Origin: Rebecca billardiae RCC1528
Taxonomy: Eukaryota > Haptophyta
Assembly (NCBI GenBank): GCA_965240325.2
Contig: OZ251226.1
Span: 1,922,001-1,986,000, forward strand
Direction of reading: 5' to 3'
DNA length: 64,000 bases
Shown here: positions 19,144 through 30,373 of the stretch, piece by piece
How positions within the stretch are numbered: the stretch's first letter is position 1
Layout of the letters: the number at the start of each line of letters is the position of its first letter
Position numbers and translations under genes: made by a program
Notes under the pieces: model-generated
Told to the model about the DNA's origin: nothing
What the model saw: only the letters and a program-made list of their open reading frames with translations
The model's database searches: none

Positions 19144-20919
19144 TCAAGCAGCAGACGAGGAGACCGCGTCGACGGCGGCCGCGCTCTCGGGATGCTCTCG
19201 CCGCACGTAGGCCTCGAGGGCCTGCCGGCCGACGCGCACCGCGTCGGGCAGGCGCGCCTCGTCCTCGTACGCGATGTCGTACCTCGGGCCCTGGTACGCC
19301 AGCTCGTGGAACACCTCGATGTCCTTGCGCCAGAACGTGAGCTGCTTGCCGTACACCTGTGAGATCCAGTCGTCCGAGTACCAGTTCTTGAAGGTGGGCG
19401 GGTAGTACCAGCCGAAGATGGCGCGATGCGTGCAGTGGGCGAACGACTGCGTCATCAGCCGCGGGTTGTTGGTGTCCAGCGGGCCGGTCACGCCCACGTT
19501 GGGCAGCACCGGGTTCTCGCGTAGCGTGTCCACCAGCTCCTGCGCCCAGCCGGCCGTGCGCAGGCTGATGTCGTCATTCAGCTGATAGAAGTAACCGCAC
19601 CCGTCGGAGCACGAGCGCTCGAAGAGCGCGTTCCACACCCAGCACGGCGCGCCGCGCATCCCGCGCATCTCGAGCAGCCGCAGCGTGATACGCCCCGCCC
19701 CGACGAGCTCGGCCACCACGCGCTCGAGCTCGAGCCGGTTCGCCGCGTCCGCGTAGAACGGGTCGTCGTCGTCGTGCCCCACGTACACGATGTAACGAAA
19801 CCGGGTAGGGTCGGCGTCGCCGGCGGCCGTGCGGACGAGGGAGGGCAGGAGCACGGTCGTGAGCGCGAGCTCGCGCGCGGTCTGCCCCGGCCTCGCGCGC
19901 GACGCCACGCCCAGCGCGATGCACGCCGGCGGCTGCGGTCGCGCGCCGCCGCCGCTGCCGCCGTCCGCGGGCTCGCCCAGCCGCGCGAGGTTGAAACGCG
20001 TGTGTCCGCAGGATGGCTGCTCGCACGCGCGCCACGGCGGGCCCCGATCGCCGTGCGCGCGGACGGAGACGCCGTCCGTGCCGAGGCCGCGGAAGTTGAG
20101 CAGCGCCCCGCCGCCGTTGCGCAGCCCCTCGCCGTCCACGGCCCACCACGCGTCCTCGTCCTCCTCGCGCGTGCCGTCCGCGCGCACCGTCCACGCCTCC
20201 GGCGCCGGCGGGTAGACCACTCTCACAAACCGGTGTGTGCGGCGGCTGCGCAGGACGAACCAGCCAGGGGCGGTGTCGGGCGCGCCGCCGGGCCGCGGGC
20301 GCGGGATCACGTCAAACTGCGTGTCGCTCTGCGACGGCCGCCATCCCGACGCCACCAGTAGGCCGCCTTCGTCGACGCGGACATAGCGGCGGTTGTGCTC
20401 GCAGTGAATGGCGTGTGCGCTGCCGCTGCCATTCGGAACGCCGCCAAAGCTCCCGTGCTGCGGGCGGGAGAGCCGTGTCCGGGCGCGCGCCGCGCCACGC
20501 GTGCCTGCTTCAGAGGCCCCGCCGTACCACGCGCCGCCAAAGAGCTGCGCGATCCAGCTCCCCGCGGCCTCGTCGCCAGCACGCGCCGACGGCGGGAGCT
20601 CGAGGCCCTTGCTCACAGCATCAGCGACAAAGCGCTCAGCCACCTTCCACAGGAGCTCGTCCTCATCGAGAGCGGGCGGGGCATCGAGCTCGCGAGTGCC
20701 TTGGCTCGTGCGCGACGAGAGGCGATCGAGCCCTCGATCCTTCTGCCCGGAGTGCAGGCGAGGCGCGTACAGCATCCACACCTGCGCGCATGCGCGCGGG
20801 GCCGCCGGGTCGCCGTGTCATCCACAGCGCACACGCCGTGTGGAGCCGGCTCTGGGCGCGGCGCGTACGCAAGTCAGGATGACAAGCGTTGATAGCACGA
20901 TTCCGAGGGCGCGCAGCAT
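19144..20919 (-). CDS. Type II membrane glycosyltransferase-like protein, two exons
   Basis: I propose exon 1 at 20919-20833, a 51-nt intron 20832-20782 (GTGCGC..GCGCAG) and exon 2 at 20781-19144, total 574 aa. Exon 1 supplies a signal anchor (LRALGIVLSTLVILTC) that exon 2 alone lacks; without splicing, an in-frame TGA would end the ORF after 33 codons. The middle looks like a beta-rich ligand-binding domain. The C-terminal half has RFRYIVYVGHDDDDPFY, then YFYQLNDDISL, GVTGPLDTNN and YSDDWI, a GT-A-like pattern with acidic metal-binding motifs. It is probably a Golgi sugar transferase of unknown specificity. If exon 1 is wrong, the first ATG in exon 2 is at 20775. Confidence 0.68.
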
Positions 20920-21708
20920 GCCCTCTGCGGGCCACGTGCGATCCTGGCCACGTGGCCTCACAAGCTGTGAGCGATCGGCCCGCCGCCGCGGGCCGCCATC
21001 GTGGCCCGCGTCATCCGTGTACGACGCGATCTGTATTCCCGCAAGCGGCTTATTTCTTTTACTTTTTCACGTCGCCGTGACCGAGACGGCCACTCGCCCG
21101 ACTGGCGAGTGGCGACTCGGCTGCCAGCCTACCAGTCTTCATAGCCGACTGACGTGCCTGGCGATAGTGCCGCGATACGTGCCGGAGACACGCCTGACGC
21201 GCTCAGGCCAAACGGGCACAGCTCGGACGATGAAGTAGTCGTCACTTCGCGCGCGGCGCCATTTTCATCCGGGGTGATCAGCATCGAGTAAGCTAACTCT
21301 GCTAAGCAGTAAGCTCATGTCGTCATGGACATATGATCGATTGATCGCAGACTCGTCTCCGCCTCCGGTCGGTGACCTGACAGTCCTGGGGCTGACTGTC
21401 GCCCGTCTCGCCCGGCACTCGGCAGCCGGCTGGGCGCTGGCACCGAGCAGTGTCAGTGTCACAGCGCCAGCGGCAGCGGGCTGAGGCTAACACTCATCAT
21501 CATGACGCCTGACGGAGTGACCGGCGACGAAGTCAGCGCGCCGCAAGCCAGCCGATCGCCATCTGCCGCTGTCGAAGATTGATTAGCAGACTCATTACTC
21601 ATTAGTCATTAGGACAATGTTGTTATTGATGCCATTCAGATGATCGAATGATGCTGATGTCATCATTATCATGGCAGCATGAGCATCAGCGCGCGCCTGC
21701 AAGTGCCG
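20920..21708. other. Gene-free spacer
   Basis: It lies between two minus-strand genes and so holds the upstream region of one and the 3' end of the other. No recognised feature. Confidence 0.5.
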
Positions 21709-23040
21709 CTACTCCTGACGTGGCCGCTTCTTGTCGGCAGGGGAAGCCAGCCGCTCCTGCTCCTGCCGCGCAGCTACCCCCGCCGTCGCCGCTTTCGCCG
21801 GCGGTGCTGCCCGCTTGTACGCAGCGAGCACATGCCCCGTCGGCTCGACGTTGGTCATTTTGGGGTGCGTGCGGTTTGGCAGCACCTGGTACTCGCGCGC
21901 CCAGCTCTCGTACAAGGTCGAGTTCAGCAGCGGAGCGCCGGCGCCCGAGCCGCACGCGTCCACGCACAGCACGAGGGACTGCACGAAGGAGTTGTACACG
22001 ACCACGCTGCCGGATGGGCGAACGGCGCGCAGCAGCTGCTGCAGCAGGTCGACCGGCGTCGCGCGCATGCAGACGACGAGGCTGTCGGCGCCGGCGTCGA
22101 GCCACGCGCGCACGCCGGCCTTGTCGAGCCGCGCCGCCTTCCGACCGACGTGCACCGCCCGCGAGCCGCCCGCGCCCTCGGCCTCGGCGGCTGCAGGTGC
22201 CGCGCCCGGCGCGCCCGCATCAGCCGCCTCCACCGAGCCCTCGAGCGCGTCGAGCACGTCGTCCAGCGGTGCGGTGCGGACAGCGGCCCAGTGCTGATGC
22301 TCCAGGTTCAGCTGGTGGATCGCGTCAAGCGCGGGGCGGGGCTTGACGTGGGCGATGAGGAGCTCGCCCTCGCCGCCAAGCCGCTCTGCCAGCCCAGCCG
22401 TGAGCACCCCTGCGCCGGTCTCCACGACGAGCGCGCGCGAGCCGGCGCGCACGTTTGAACGCTCCAGCGAAAGCGCCAGCGCGTCTGCGCGGAGCGCGTG
22501 GATGCGGTCCAGCCGCTGCGTGTGGGCATACATCTCGCACAGCTCGGTGGGCGTGGTCTCCAGCAGCTGTACGACCGGCGTGTACTTCTGCGCCTTCTTC
22601 TTGAGCCACTTGTGCTGCGAAAAGGCCGTCTTGCTCTCGAACGTGGCCGAGTTGCGCGCGAGCGTGCTCACGAGCTCGTCGCCCGCGAGCCCGTCGGCTT
22701 TGAGCCGTTCGATGTCCTCTCCCGAGAGCTTTTGCGCCGTGCCGTCGTCGAAGAGCTCCTTATTCGACCGGTCCTCGACGACCCCGGTGTCGCCTGCCTG
22801 CATAGCGCTCTCCCACTCGCGCGCGATCCCGTTGATGTCCTCGGGCAGGCGGTCATCCGCGACGATTCTGCGCCCGTCCACCGCGAGCACAGATCCGTAA
22901 GGCAGGCCAACCAGCTGCTGCGCGGGGAATCGGTCGGTGCCGACCTGCACTTTGCCACTCTTGTCGACGCGCAGCAGCTTCTTCTCCCCGTTTGTCGCGA
23001 TGATCACCCAATCCTCGTCTCGCACGCGGCGTGCAGCCAT
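21709..23040 (-). CDS. TRM6: tRNA (adenine-58-N1) methyltransferase non-catalytic subunit TRM6/GCD10
   Basis: The predicted protein is 443 aa from the ATG at 23040 (start MAARRVRDEDWVIIA); an open frame continues upstream to 23325 but reads as non-conserved leader. The N-terminal beta-rich domain and ERSNVRAGSRALVVETGAGVLTAGLAERLGG, a degenerate Rossmann motif lacking a true SAM site, fit the TRM6 half of the TRM6/TRM61 enzyme that makes m1A58 in tRNA. The family hallmark NRTHPKM lies at about residue 389. It is intronless and divergent from the RING gene with 254 bp between start codons. The C-terminal tail is Ala/Lys-rich. Confidence 0.9.
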   Translation of the reverse strand: MAARRVRDEDWVIIATNGEKKLLRVDKSGKVQVGTDRFPAQQLVGLPYGSVLAVDGRRIVADDRLPEDINGIAREWESAMQAGDTGVVEDRSNKELFDDGTAQKLSGEDIERLKADGLAGDELVSTLARNSATFESKTAFSQHKWLKKKAQKYTPVVQLLETTPTELCEMYAHTQRLDRIHALRADALALSLERSNVRAGSRALVVETGAGVLTAGLAERLGGEGELLIAHVKPRPALDAIHQLNLEHQHWAAVRTAPLDDVLDALEGSVEAADAGAPGAAPAAAEAEGAGGSRAVHVGRKAARLDKAGVRAWLDAGADSLVVCMRATPVDLLQQLLRAVRPSGSVVVYNSFVQSLVLCVDACGSGAGAPLLNSTLYESWAREYQVLPNRTHPKMTNVEPTGHVLAAYKRAAPPAKAATAGVAARQEQERLASPADKKRPRQE

Positions 23041-23294
23041 CGTGCGGCGTTCGCACGTCGACAGGCCCGCAAAAGCCACGCGCGAGTGAGCACTGAGCAA
23101 CCGCGCCACCGCGGTTTTCGCATCCGACGAGTCCGGGAGCCAGCTGGCGCTCGCCCTGGTCCGGAACTTCTGCGGGAATTGAGATTGGCGCGAACGGCCA
23201 TCAGTTTTTGGCAGTGTCTTCTGCTCGCAGACGCGTCCAGTGACTCCAGTCGAACATCGCGCGACTAGACATCGGCACGCGCGACACCAACGCG

Positions 23295-24374
23295 ATGACG
23301 AGAATAGCAACGATGCCGTGGGCAAGGCGGGTGCGCAGCGGTGGGAGCGAGACCATCCTCCTCACGGACATCAACGACACGTCGAAGAGCACCGTCCTCG
23401 CCCTCAAGTGCGACGTGACAGCGAACAAGACACCCGAGACGTGTGCGCTGTGCTGTGAGACGATGGACGAGCAGTCGGCGATGCGGTGCAAGGTATTCCT
23501 CCCCGGTGCGCCCATGTCGACGAGCTGCGGGCATGCCTTCTGCTGGTCCTGTCTATGCAAGGAGACGCGTCGAGTCGCGGCGGTCGACGTCGACTTCGAC
23601 TCGCTCAAGCTGCGCGATGCGCACGTCCTGTGCCCGTTCGTGCAGGACTTGAGCGCGTGGCGAGTCCTGGCCGACGCGCACGAGGAGGGCAAGCTCGTTG
23701 ACCTGCTCGACGGCATCCCACCGGTCGAGGCATCGGATGAGGTCTCCACTCTCTTCGAGTCGTTCGCCGCCATGGAGTTCACGATGCGGAGCGCGCTCGT
23801 GAAGGACGCGGTTGCCGCGTGCGGCTGCGCGAGCGCGCCGTTCACCGACCGCCAGCTGGCGATGGCGTGCGACGACGCGTCGTTTGACATGTACTCGCGC
23901 GCACGCGCGCGCGTGCGCGATGACGCGATCTTCAGCGCTGCGCAAGAGGAGGTCGTGGAGACAGTGATGGGCCTGCGCGCCGCCTTCGACCAGAAGCGCG
24001 ACTTCAACGTGCGCCACGGCCTGCTCGCCAAGCAGCTCAAGAACCAGATGCCCCGCGCGCGGCAGTGCGGCCGCTGCTTCTTCGGCCCGGTGGACCACTT
24101 TGCATGCGGTGACCTGCAGGCGCATCACAACCAGGGCATCGGCCGAGCTGGCGCGCGCGTGAACAACAGCTGCCCCAAGTGCGGCTGGTTCTCTGCCGAG
24201 CTGCGCGATTGGCCAGAGTGGGACGGCGAGCTCACGCCGTGCCTCGACGACCTGGTAGACTTCAGCTCGGCGCCGCGGCGTGAGTTCAAGGACGCGGCGA
24301 CAGCGACGGAGGTCATGCCGGCGCTCACTGCATTCGCTCGATGGACTATTCCGCGCCGAGCGCGGTCGGCGTAG
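23295..24374 (+). CDS. RING-like zinc-finger protein with second Cys/His cluster
   Basis: The predicted protein is 359 aa and intronless. An N-terminal RING-like domain has CALC at Cys50/Cys53, SCGHAFCWSC at about 77-86, and then only a single clear distal Cys (LCPFVQD), so the last zinc-ligand pair is degenerate. A helical linker follows. From about residue 257 there is a compact CGRC..GPVDHFACGDLQAHH..NSCPKCGWF cluster, a second probable zinc site, which I have seen associated with RING-type domains in large protist families. Role: putative ubiquitin ligase or zinc-binding adaptor; substrate unknown. It shares a short upstream region with TRM6. Confidence 0.72.
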   Translation: MTRIATMPWARRVRSGGSETILLTDINDTSKSTVLALKCDVTANKTPETCALCCETMDEQSAMRCKVFLPGAPMSTSCGHAFCWSCLCKETRRVAAVDVDFDSLKLRDAHVLCPFVQDLSAWRVLADAHEEGKLVDLLDGIPPVEASDEVSTLFESFAAMEFTMRSALVKDAVAACGCASAPFTDRQLAMACDDASFDMYSRARARVRDDAIFSAAQEEVVETVMGLRAAFDQKRDFNVRHGLLAKQLKNQMPRARQCGRCFFGPVDHFACGDLQAHHNQGIGRAGARVNNSCPKCGWFSAELRDWPEWDGELTPCLDDLVDFSSAPRREFKDAATATEVMPALTAFARWTIPRRARSA

Positions 24375-25424
24375 TGCCCGGACTATTGTGACACGATTCG
24401 AGATCATTCCCGCAGATGAGAGTGCACTGAAGAAAAACAGTTCGCGCGATAAGAGTGGCCCGCTAGATAGTTATTAATGACGATATCGCGGCTCCAGCTG
24501 ACTGCCGAGTAACTGCCTACTCTCTACACAGTCTACTCTGCTGCTCGGACAGGCGGACAGAATACTAGCTCGATCGGCTACAGAGTACAGTACTGACTGT
24601 AGAGTACTCGGATGGCGGCGTCGTCCTGTCTTATGTCTAAATGTAGTCAGCTCATTCACTGCTGTGAGACTATAGTAACGCTGCCTGCTATTTCATGTAG
24701 AGTACGTATTCACTACGACTGTACATAGCATGCCTCAGCAGAGTCCGAACTAGTCGTAGAGACACTACCGCGCTGTAAGCTACTTACCCGACGACTTCTC
24801 AGAGTTCTCTGAGTACTTCTGAACTAGTTCACGGTCCGTCTCTGGTCTCGGAGCCACTGCTGTGCCTATTCATCGATCTAAAATTTGGCATGATGTGCGC
24901 TATGTCAAGTAATAATAATATTGGTGCCAGCTGCTTCTTGAATCATTGACTCTTTGTCGCGGCGAGTTTGAATTATTATTATTAGCTATACCGAATATAT
25001 CAAAAAGACGAAGCCTCTAAGTCTAACCTAATAATTGGCACCGTGTACATAGAGCTATAAGTTAATATTTGACGAGATCATAATATTCATCATAATAAAT
25101 TATTATTATTATTATTAAATAATAATAATAATTATAAGTGAGATTGCCGGCGGACCGCGCACTCGCGCATCTTATGCGACCACAAGTGTGCACGTTAAAA
25201 CATAGAAAACTGTAACCCGTACGGCGCCTCGGCGCCTTCACCGTTCACGGCTTTATCAGGCGGTCCGATTCAACACGATTCGTCAGAGTCTGCTGCTGGC
25301 CGTGACCAATTCGCGAGTTCACGCGCCGCGGGCGGCGGATCCGGTGCTGCGTGACACATCACCCAGCCACTAGCCAGTGCTCCCACGTCGGCGGGGCGCG
25401 GGCGCCAGGCGCATCTGCGTCTCG
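24375..25424. other. AT-richer gene-free spacer with ATT/AAT palindrome
   Basis: No gene is seen. At about 25094-25135 an (ATT)n run is followed directly by (AAT)n, a self-complementary tract that could extrude a cruciform. Short TAGTA/GTACT motifs are frequent from 24530 to 24760. Confidence 0.6.
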
Positions 25425-26066
25425 TCAATCATCGGCAGTTGCGGGAGCAGCCTCTTGGCTCGCGGGAGCCCCGGCATTTGGCGCTGTTGCGCTCTCCTCC
25501 TGGTCCTCTGCAGGTGCCGCCGCCGCTGCTGGCGCCTCAAGCTGCTTCTGCTCGCCGGGAGCAGGGACATCTGCGACTGGGGCGCCCGGCAGCGATTCAG
25601 ATTTGGGGTGGCCCATGATGGTCTCACGAAGGACCTCCATCCTTCGCTGCGCCTCCCACCACGGGCGGTACATCAGTGCATCGGGGAAAGACCGTCCCGT
25701 GACGGCGACGCGCGTCTCGTATGTGCAGTCGGCGAGGCCCTCTGCACGCTCAGCCTCCTCCAACTTGGCGTGGTATTCTTTTTCGATCTCTGCACGAACG
25801 TAGTTCTTCCCAAGCTCTTCCCACGTCTGACGTGCCTGGCTAGAGCGCGCAATCTCCATTCGACGCTTGGCCTCGTCGCTCGTGCGGTAGAAGAGACTGT
25901 CATTTTGGCGCCGGCCAGTGACGGCCTGCCGTGTTGCCTCTGTGAAGTCTGTGAGGGCACCGTTTGCCGCGGCTTGTCTGCTGGCCTCTGAGCAGTCCGG
26001 GAGGCGCTCGCTCGGATCGACGTCGTCCCAGAAGCGCTGGCGCCCGGTCTCGAGGAGGGCGTGCAT
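25425..26066 (-). CDS. Hypothetical protein with internal duplication
   Basis: The predicted protein is 213 aa. Two related segments repeat: DFTEATRQAVTGRRQNDSLFYR (shown in part, about residues 40-60) followed by EAKRRMEIAR, and TYETRVAVTGRSFPDALMYR followed by EAQRRMEVLR, each a short charged helix after a V-T-G-R turn. The C-terminal 60 residues are Ala/Pro/Glu low complexity. The family is not recognised. The repeated pattern and frame conservation argue that it is a real gene. It points away from IR2, whose left arm starts 207 bp upstream of the start codon. Confidence 0.58.
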   Translation of the reverse strand: MHALLETGRQRFWDDVDPSERLPDCSEASRQAAANGALTDFTEATRQAVTGRRQNDSLFYRTSDEAKRRMEIARSSQARQTWEELGKNYVRAEIEKEYHAKLEEAERAEGLADCTYETRVAVTGRSFPDALMYRPWWEAQRRMEVLRETIMGHPKSESLPGAPVADVPAPGEQKQLEAPAAAAAPAEDQEESATAPNAGAPASQEAAPATADD

Positions 26067-26272
26067 CGACAGCCGAGGGCGGAGGGCGGAAGGCGGCGGC
26101 GGCCTGCTCGCAGTCGGCTAGAAGAATTCGTCAGTGCAACGCTGCAGGTCCGGATGGTGTCGTCGCAGGGGCGTTCCCCGCGCGGGTCATGCGCCAATAA
26201 AAACTCACGCGCGAAAACAAAGCGCGGAAAATGAAAACGCGCTTGGCGCCGAAGGCGCGCTGGCGTCGATGG

Positions 26273-27174
26273 GCGCTTGGCGCGCGCGCGGCGCGGCGCG
26301 CTGCGGCCGTCGAGTTGCCATGCGAAGGCGGCGCGTTGCGTGCGTGGCATCGGAACGCTGCCGTGCTCCGCATTGCGCCCCGCAGCTCGCTCCTCGTCGA
26401 CTTTGCTGCGCCTACGATCAGCGCGCACGCGAGCGTCGCCTCGGAATGAGCAGCCCGCGCCAGCCTCAGCCGTGAGCACCCGCCTGGCGCGCGATGCGAT
26501 CAACTCGGAGCACGAGCTGCGGCTGAGCGAGGAAGCATGTGCCTGCGCGCAAGCCGCGCCGCCTTGAGACATCGATCGTGCGCGTTGATGCAGCTTCAGA
26601 CGGCTGTCGACGAATGCCCATCAGCCTGCACGAGCCTTGCATGCAGTGGAGATGAAACAACAGACCGTGAGCGCCCTGAAGCGATGAATAGGAGTCTTCG
26701 GGTTGCGTGTGCGCGCAGTGACTCGTGTACATCCATGCATCGCCTGCGCGCGTGGCTGCCGTCATGCCTTGCTTAAGTAGTTGCTCTGATAAGGAGTCCT
26801 TTCAAGGACACCGCGACAATGCGCAAGGGCAAGAAGAATAGTTGCGTGCAAGGTGCGTGCCCTGCTCACGATCGGTGTCTCAAGGCGGCGCGGCTTGCGC
26901 GCAGGCACATGCTTCCTCGCCCAGCCGCAGCTCGTGCCCCGAGTTGATCGCATCGCGCGCCAGGCGGGCGCTCACGGCTGAGGCCGGCGCGGGCTGCTCA
27001 TTCCGAGGCGACGCTGGCGTGCGCGCTGATCGTAGGCGCAGCAAAGTCGACGAGGAGCGAGCTGCGGGGCGCAATGCGGAGCACGGCAGCGTTCCGATGC
27101 CACGCACGCAACGCGCCGCCTTCGCATGGCAACTCGACGGCCGCAGCGCGCCGCGCCGCGCGCGCGCCAAGCGC
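26273..27174. repeat. Long inverted repeat IR2 (307-bp arms, 288-bp spacer)
   Basis: The left arm is 26273-26579 and the right arm 26868-27174, aligned without an indel and differing at only a few positions in the stretches compared. It lies between two genes pointing outward (starts 26066 minus and 27579 plus). The arms carry mirror ORFs of low-complexity Arg/Ala sequence that I treat as non-coding. The sequence is unrelated to IR1 and IR3 but the layout is the same. Confidence 0.93.
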
Positions 27175-27578
27175 TGTTGCGCCGCAGTCCGGGTTGGCGG
27201 CCGCCACTGCCGCAGCGCCAGTCCGGAAGGCAAAGCCCCCGCAGCGGGGGCTTTGCTTTTCAGGAGCGTGTGGCAGGATCCCGGGAACGCCCTTGAGGAC
27301 ACCGGAGCGGCGGCGCCAGGCTGGAGGCCCAGGCCCGGACGCGCGCGCAGCGGTCGCTCGGCGGCGTACGCGATGTCGGTGCGCGCGATGTCGGCCGCGC
27401 AGCATTCGCGCCCCCCCCACCCTCCCCCGTGCGCGCCGTCGCAACCCGCTCCTGAGAAATTGGCGCCGTCCGCCATCGCCCGTGGCGCTCCTGCCGCCCG
27501 CTGTGCCCCTGGTAGGAGCGTGGTCGGAAGCGGCCGGCGCCAACATCGCCCGAGCCAACAAGCCCAAGGCTAGGATCC

Positions 27579-28311
27579 ATGAACGACACGTGCCCCGAGC
27601 TGTCCTCGCACCTGCAGGCGGAGGAGCGCGCGATCCGAACAGAGACCTTCTCCGCCGTGCTGAATGGAGAGCTCATCCAGCGCTCAAAGGACGCAAAGGC
27701 CCTGGTGGCGGACGTGCACGAAGTGAGCTCGCACGAGGAGGCCATCGAAAAGGGGCTGGTGAAGCGTGTGCTCGCGGCGCTCCACGGGACTCACCGCATG
27801 AGCGTGCAGCTGACGACGTGGCTCGGCACATTCACGCCGCCGCTGAGCGTGGGCGGGAACGCGGGCGTCAGCGCCGAGGTGCAGGACGGCATCTTCTCCA
27901 ACATGCAGCAGCTCGTGCAGACGTGCTCGGACGGCCTGCACCGCATGCTCGCGTTCGAGAAGGAGCGGGCCATGATGCGCCTCAAATGCCTCGAGGAGAA
28001 GGCAGGCTCCGAGTCCGAGCGCGAGGCGGTGTGGCGCCGGTACGAGTCCGCGCTCGAGGAGAACCAACTGCACGAGCTGCGAAAGGTGCGCCGCATGCGC
28101 GTGCCTGCTTGGCGCGGCAGCCCGTTGCCTGTGTCCGCCCAGGTGACCAGGCTCGCGCCCGCCCGGCGCTGCGCTGCGTCACCTACCCGCGATGCGCGCG
28201 GCACAGACTTGCCTCACGCTCAACGCAGATTTGCTATGCGTGGCCCACACGCTGAAGAACAATGGCGAGCATCTCACGACACACAGCAACCAGAATTTGA
28301 CCATGTTCTGA
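27579..28311 (+). CDS. Hypothetical helical (coiled-coil-like) protein, two exons
   Basis: Exons 27579-28085 and 28207-28311 give 203 aa. The intron (121 nt, GTGCGC..GGCACAG) has the donor type used by other genes here. Read-through to 28676 would instead append Arg-rich, non-protein-like sequence, whereas splicing continues with a hydrophilic helical stretch (LNADLLCVAHTLKNN) ending at TGA 28309. The protein is almost entirely helical and charged, with no Gly/Pro-rich linker. Family not recognised; a structural or complex subunit is possible. The start codon lies 405 bp downstream of IR2. Confidence 0.62.
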
Positions 28312-28693
28312 TATTGGGCTTCCGCCTGCAGCGCACACGGCAGCGCACGTCGCTCGCCCCTCGGGTGTTTGCAGCCTGGCAGCACAGAATCTTGCACGGA
28401 TCTTCATTCCTTTGGACAACTTACTTGCACGGCGAGCATCGGCTTTGTACGTCATCAACGATGACAGCTCTATTTGTCGATCATCAGCGCCGCCTTGCAG
28501 GGAACTCCAGTCCTAGAACGGCCACTTGCGGGAGGGCGACTCGTCGGGCCACTAGCATCAAGAGCACGAGTCCGACTTCTCCGGTCACTAGTCGTTGCGA
28601 CGACATTCATCGATGGTACTTCAGCTACGGTACCGTGGAGTGTGGAGTTGGACCAGTACGGTCAGCAGCAGACTGAGACTACGGCGTAATATT
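28312..28693. other. Gene-free spacer, 3' of the helical protein gene
   Basis: Nothing recognised. Confidence 0.4.
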
Positions 28694-28850
28694 AATGGCC
28701 CGCGGTGCAGGGCGGAGCGCGCAGCGTGGAGCCCGCACCAGCGGGCCCGAACAACGTTTCAAAAAGATCTTTGATCAAGAAAAAAGGGACGGGGGACGAT
28801 TTTCATGGCTGGAGGAGACCGAGTTTCGAATTTTGAGACCCTCTCTAACA
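28694..28850 (+). repeat. Dispersed SINE-like repeat C, copy 1
   Basis: It shares the head GCCCGCGGTGCAGGGCGGA, a GC hairpin (GCCCGC at 28731-28736 with GCGGGC at 28741-28746), TCAAAAAG and a CTCTCT tail with copies at 30937 and 48885. Copies 1 and 2 are about 90% alike over roughly 150 bp. Confidence 0.85.
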
Positions 28851-29304
28851 CTATGCATCACTGCCGAAAAAGGTCGCGCCCACGGCAAGTTCATAGTAAA
28901 GCGTGGAGTGACGCCCGTCCAAAACACTTCACGCCCTTTAGGATCCCTAACGTAACGAACCGTTACAAGCGATTTTTCCGGCCAATGAGATTGCAGCAAG
29001 GTCCAAGGAGCGATGACGTATCTAGATAGAGATTGCCGCGAACCGATGTGACCATGTACGTCCCTTGAATCAGTTGTGAATCAACTATTCAATCGCGCCG
29101 TGTCTGTATCAGGAGCCGACGAGGCAAGGGTCAGTAGCCGATGGGCCAACCTCGGCGAATCTCAATACTATCTGACGCGAACGGACTTGGTTGGGCGCGC
29201 GCGTGGCCCCGGGCGGCGGCCCACCAGAGGCGGCCCGCGTTTGGAGGCGAGCCACGGGCACGAGGCTCACTCGAGCGACCGACGGGTGAGGACGGCGATG
29301 GGCA

Positions 29305-30373
29305 GGTGCGCGCGGCGAATGGCGCCTGGAGCGCGCGGCTGCGGCGGGTCCCGACTGCCGTCGACATCGCGTTCGTCGTGCCCCCGCTCACTCCGCGCGC
29401 CCCCGCCGCCCCTGCCGCCCTGTCGATGCCTCGGCGCGGCTTTGCGCGGCCCCGGCGCGTCCGCGAGCCGGCGCCGCAGCCGCCGCCCTGTGTTCGGGCT
29501 CTCGCAAGCTCGGGGGCAGCGGCGCCTGATGCCGGACTGATCGATCTCTGAGCCTTCGACTTCACCACGCGCCGCCCTTGCCATGCCTTTCCGGGGTCTC
29601 CCAGAACTCTTCTTGATTGAGAGAGAGCAGGCGCGCCGACGATCCGAGTCCATCGTCGGTCGACTCTGAGCGAGGGCTACGCCTCGGAACTGAACGGTAC
29701 TCTACGAGGAGGACGAGCTGCGCGGGCGACGGTGGTGCGTGACGTCCCCAGAGCTGGCCGTGCCTCTGCAACGCGTGCCGAGCCTGATCGAGGTGTGTCA
29801 GCTGCCCGTGCACGCGCGGCGAGTGCGCGAACCGGATCACCGCGGTGCCCTCGCACCTCGGCACCGTGCTCCCTCGGGCTGTCAGCTCCGCGTGGCCTGG
29901 CGTGCACGTAGAGTTGCGCTCATGCGTCGATCACGCCTCGCGCCCGCCTGTCGGCCGTCGCGCAGGCGCTGGTCGAACCCTACTCGGACCCTACTCCTCC
30001 AGCCCTACTCCCGGGCGCTGCCGGCGCGGGGGGTGACCCCGGGGACAGCGGTCAGCAGCAGCGGCCCGAACGAATCCGCGGCCCCGCACCGTGCTCCCTG
30101 GCTGTCAGCTCCGCGTGGCCTGGTGTGCACGTGGAGTCGCGCTCATGCGTCGATCACGCCTCGTCGCATCCGCCTGTACACAATCGGCGCCGCGCCGGCG
30201 GCTGCAATGGGCCCGCCCGGCGCGGCGGGCGGCGGCGCGCCGCTGATGGAGTCTAGTTGTACGGGCATATGCAACTGGTCTGTCAATAGACGACTGCGAC
30301 GGAGGGTGCACCGCCACCGCGGGCCCTGAACTACGTTCGTTCTACGGAAAAAGGACCGCGGAACGCGGTCATA
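29305..30373 (+). repeat. Dispersed repeat D, copy 1 (about 1.07 kb)
   Basis: A GC-rich non-coding unit that matches 32672-34300 along its length. It ends with a perfect 7-bp hairpin GACCGCG-GAA-CGCGGTC at 30354-30370. Similarity between copies stops three bases after the hairpin, so the hairpin marks the element end. It has no intact ORF and no target duplication that I can define. Confidence 0.8.

Noticed and set aside
28086-28676. Unspliced C-terminal extension of the helical protein at 27579
   Set aside because: The extension is Arg-rich and unlike the helical N-terminus; splicing at GTGCGC gives a consistent continuation.
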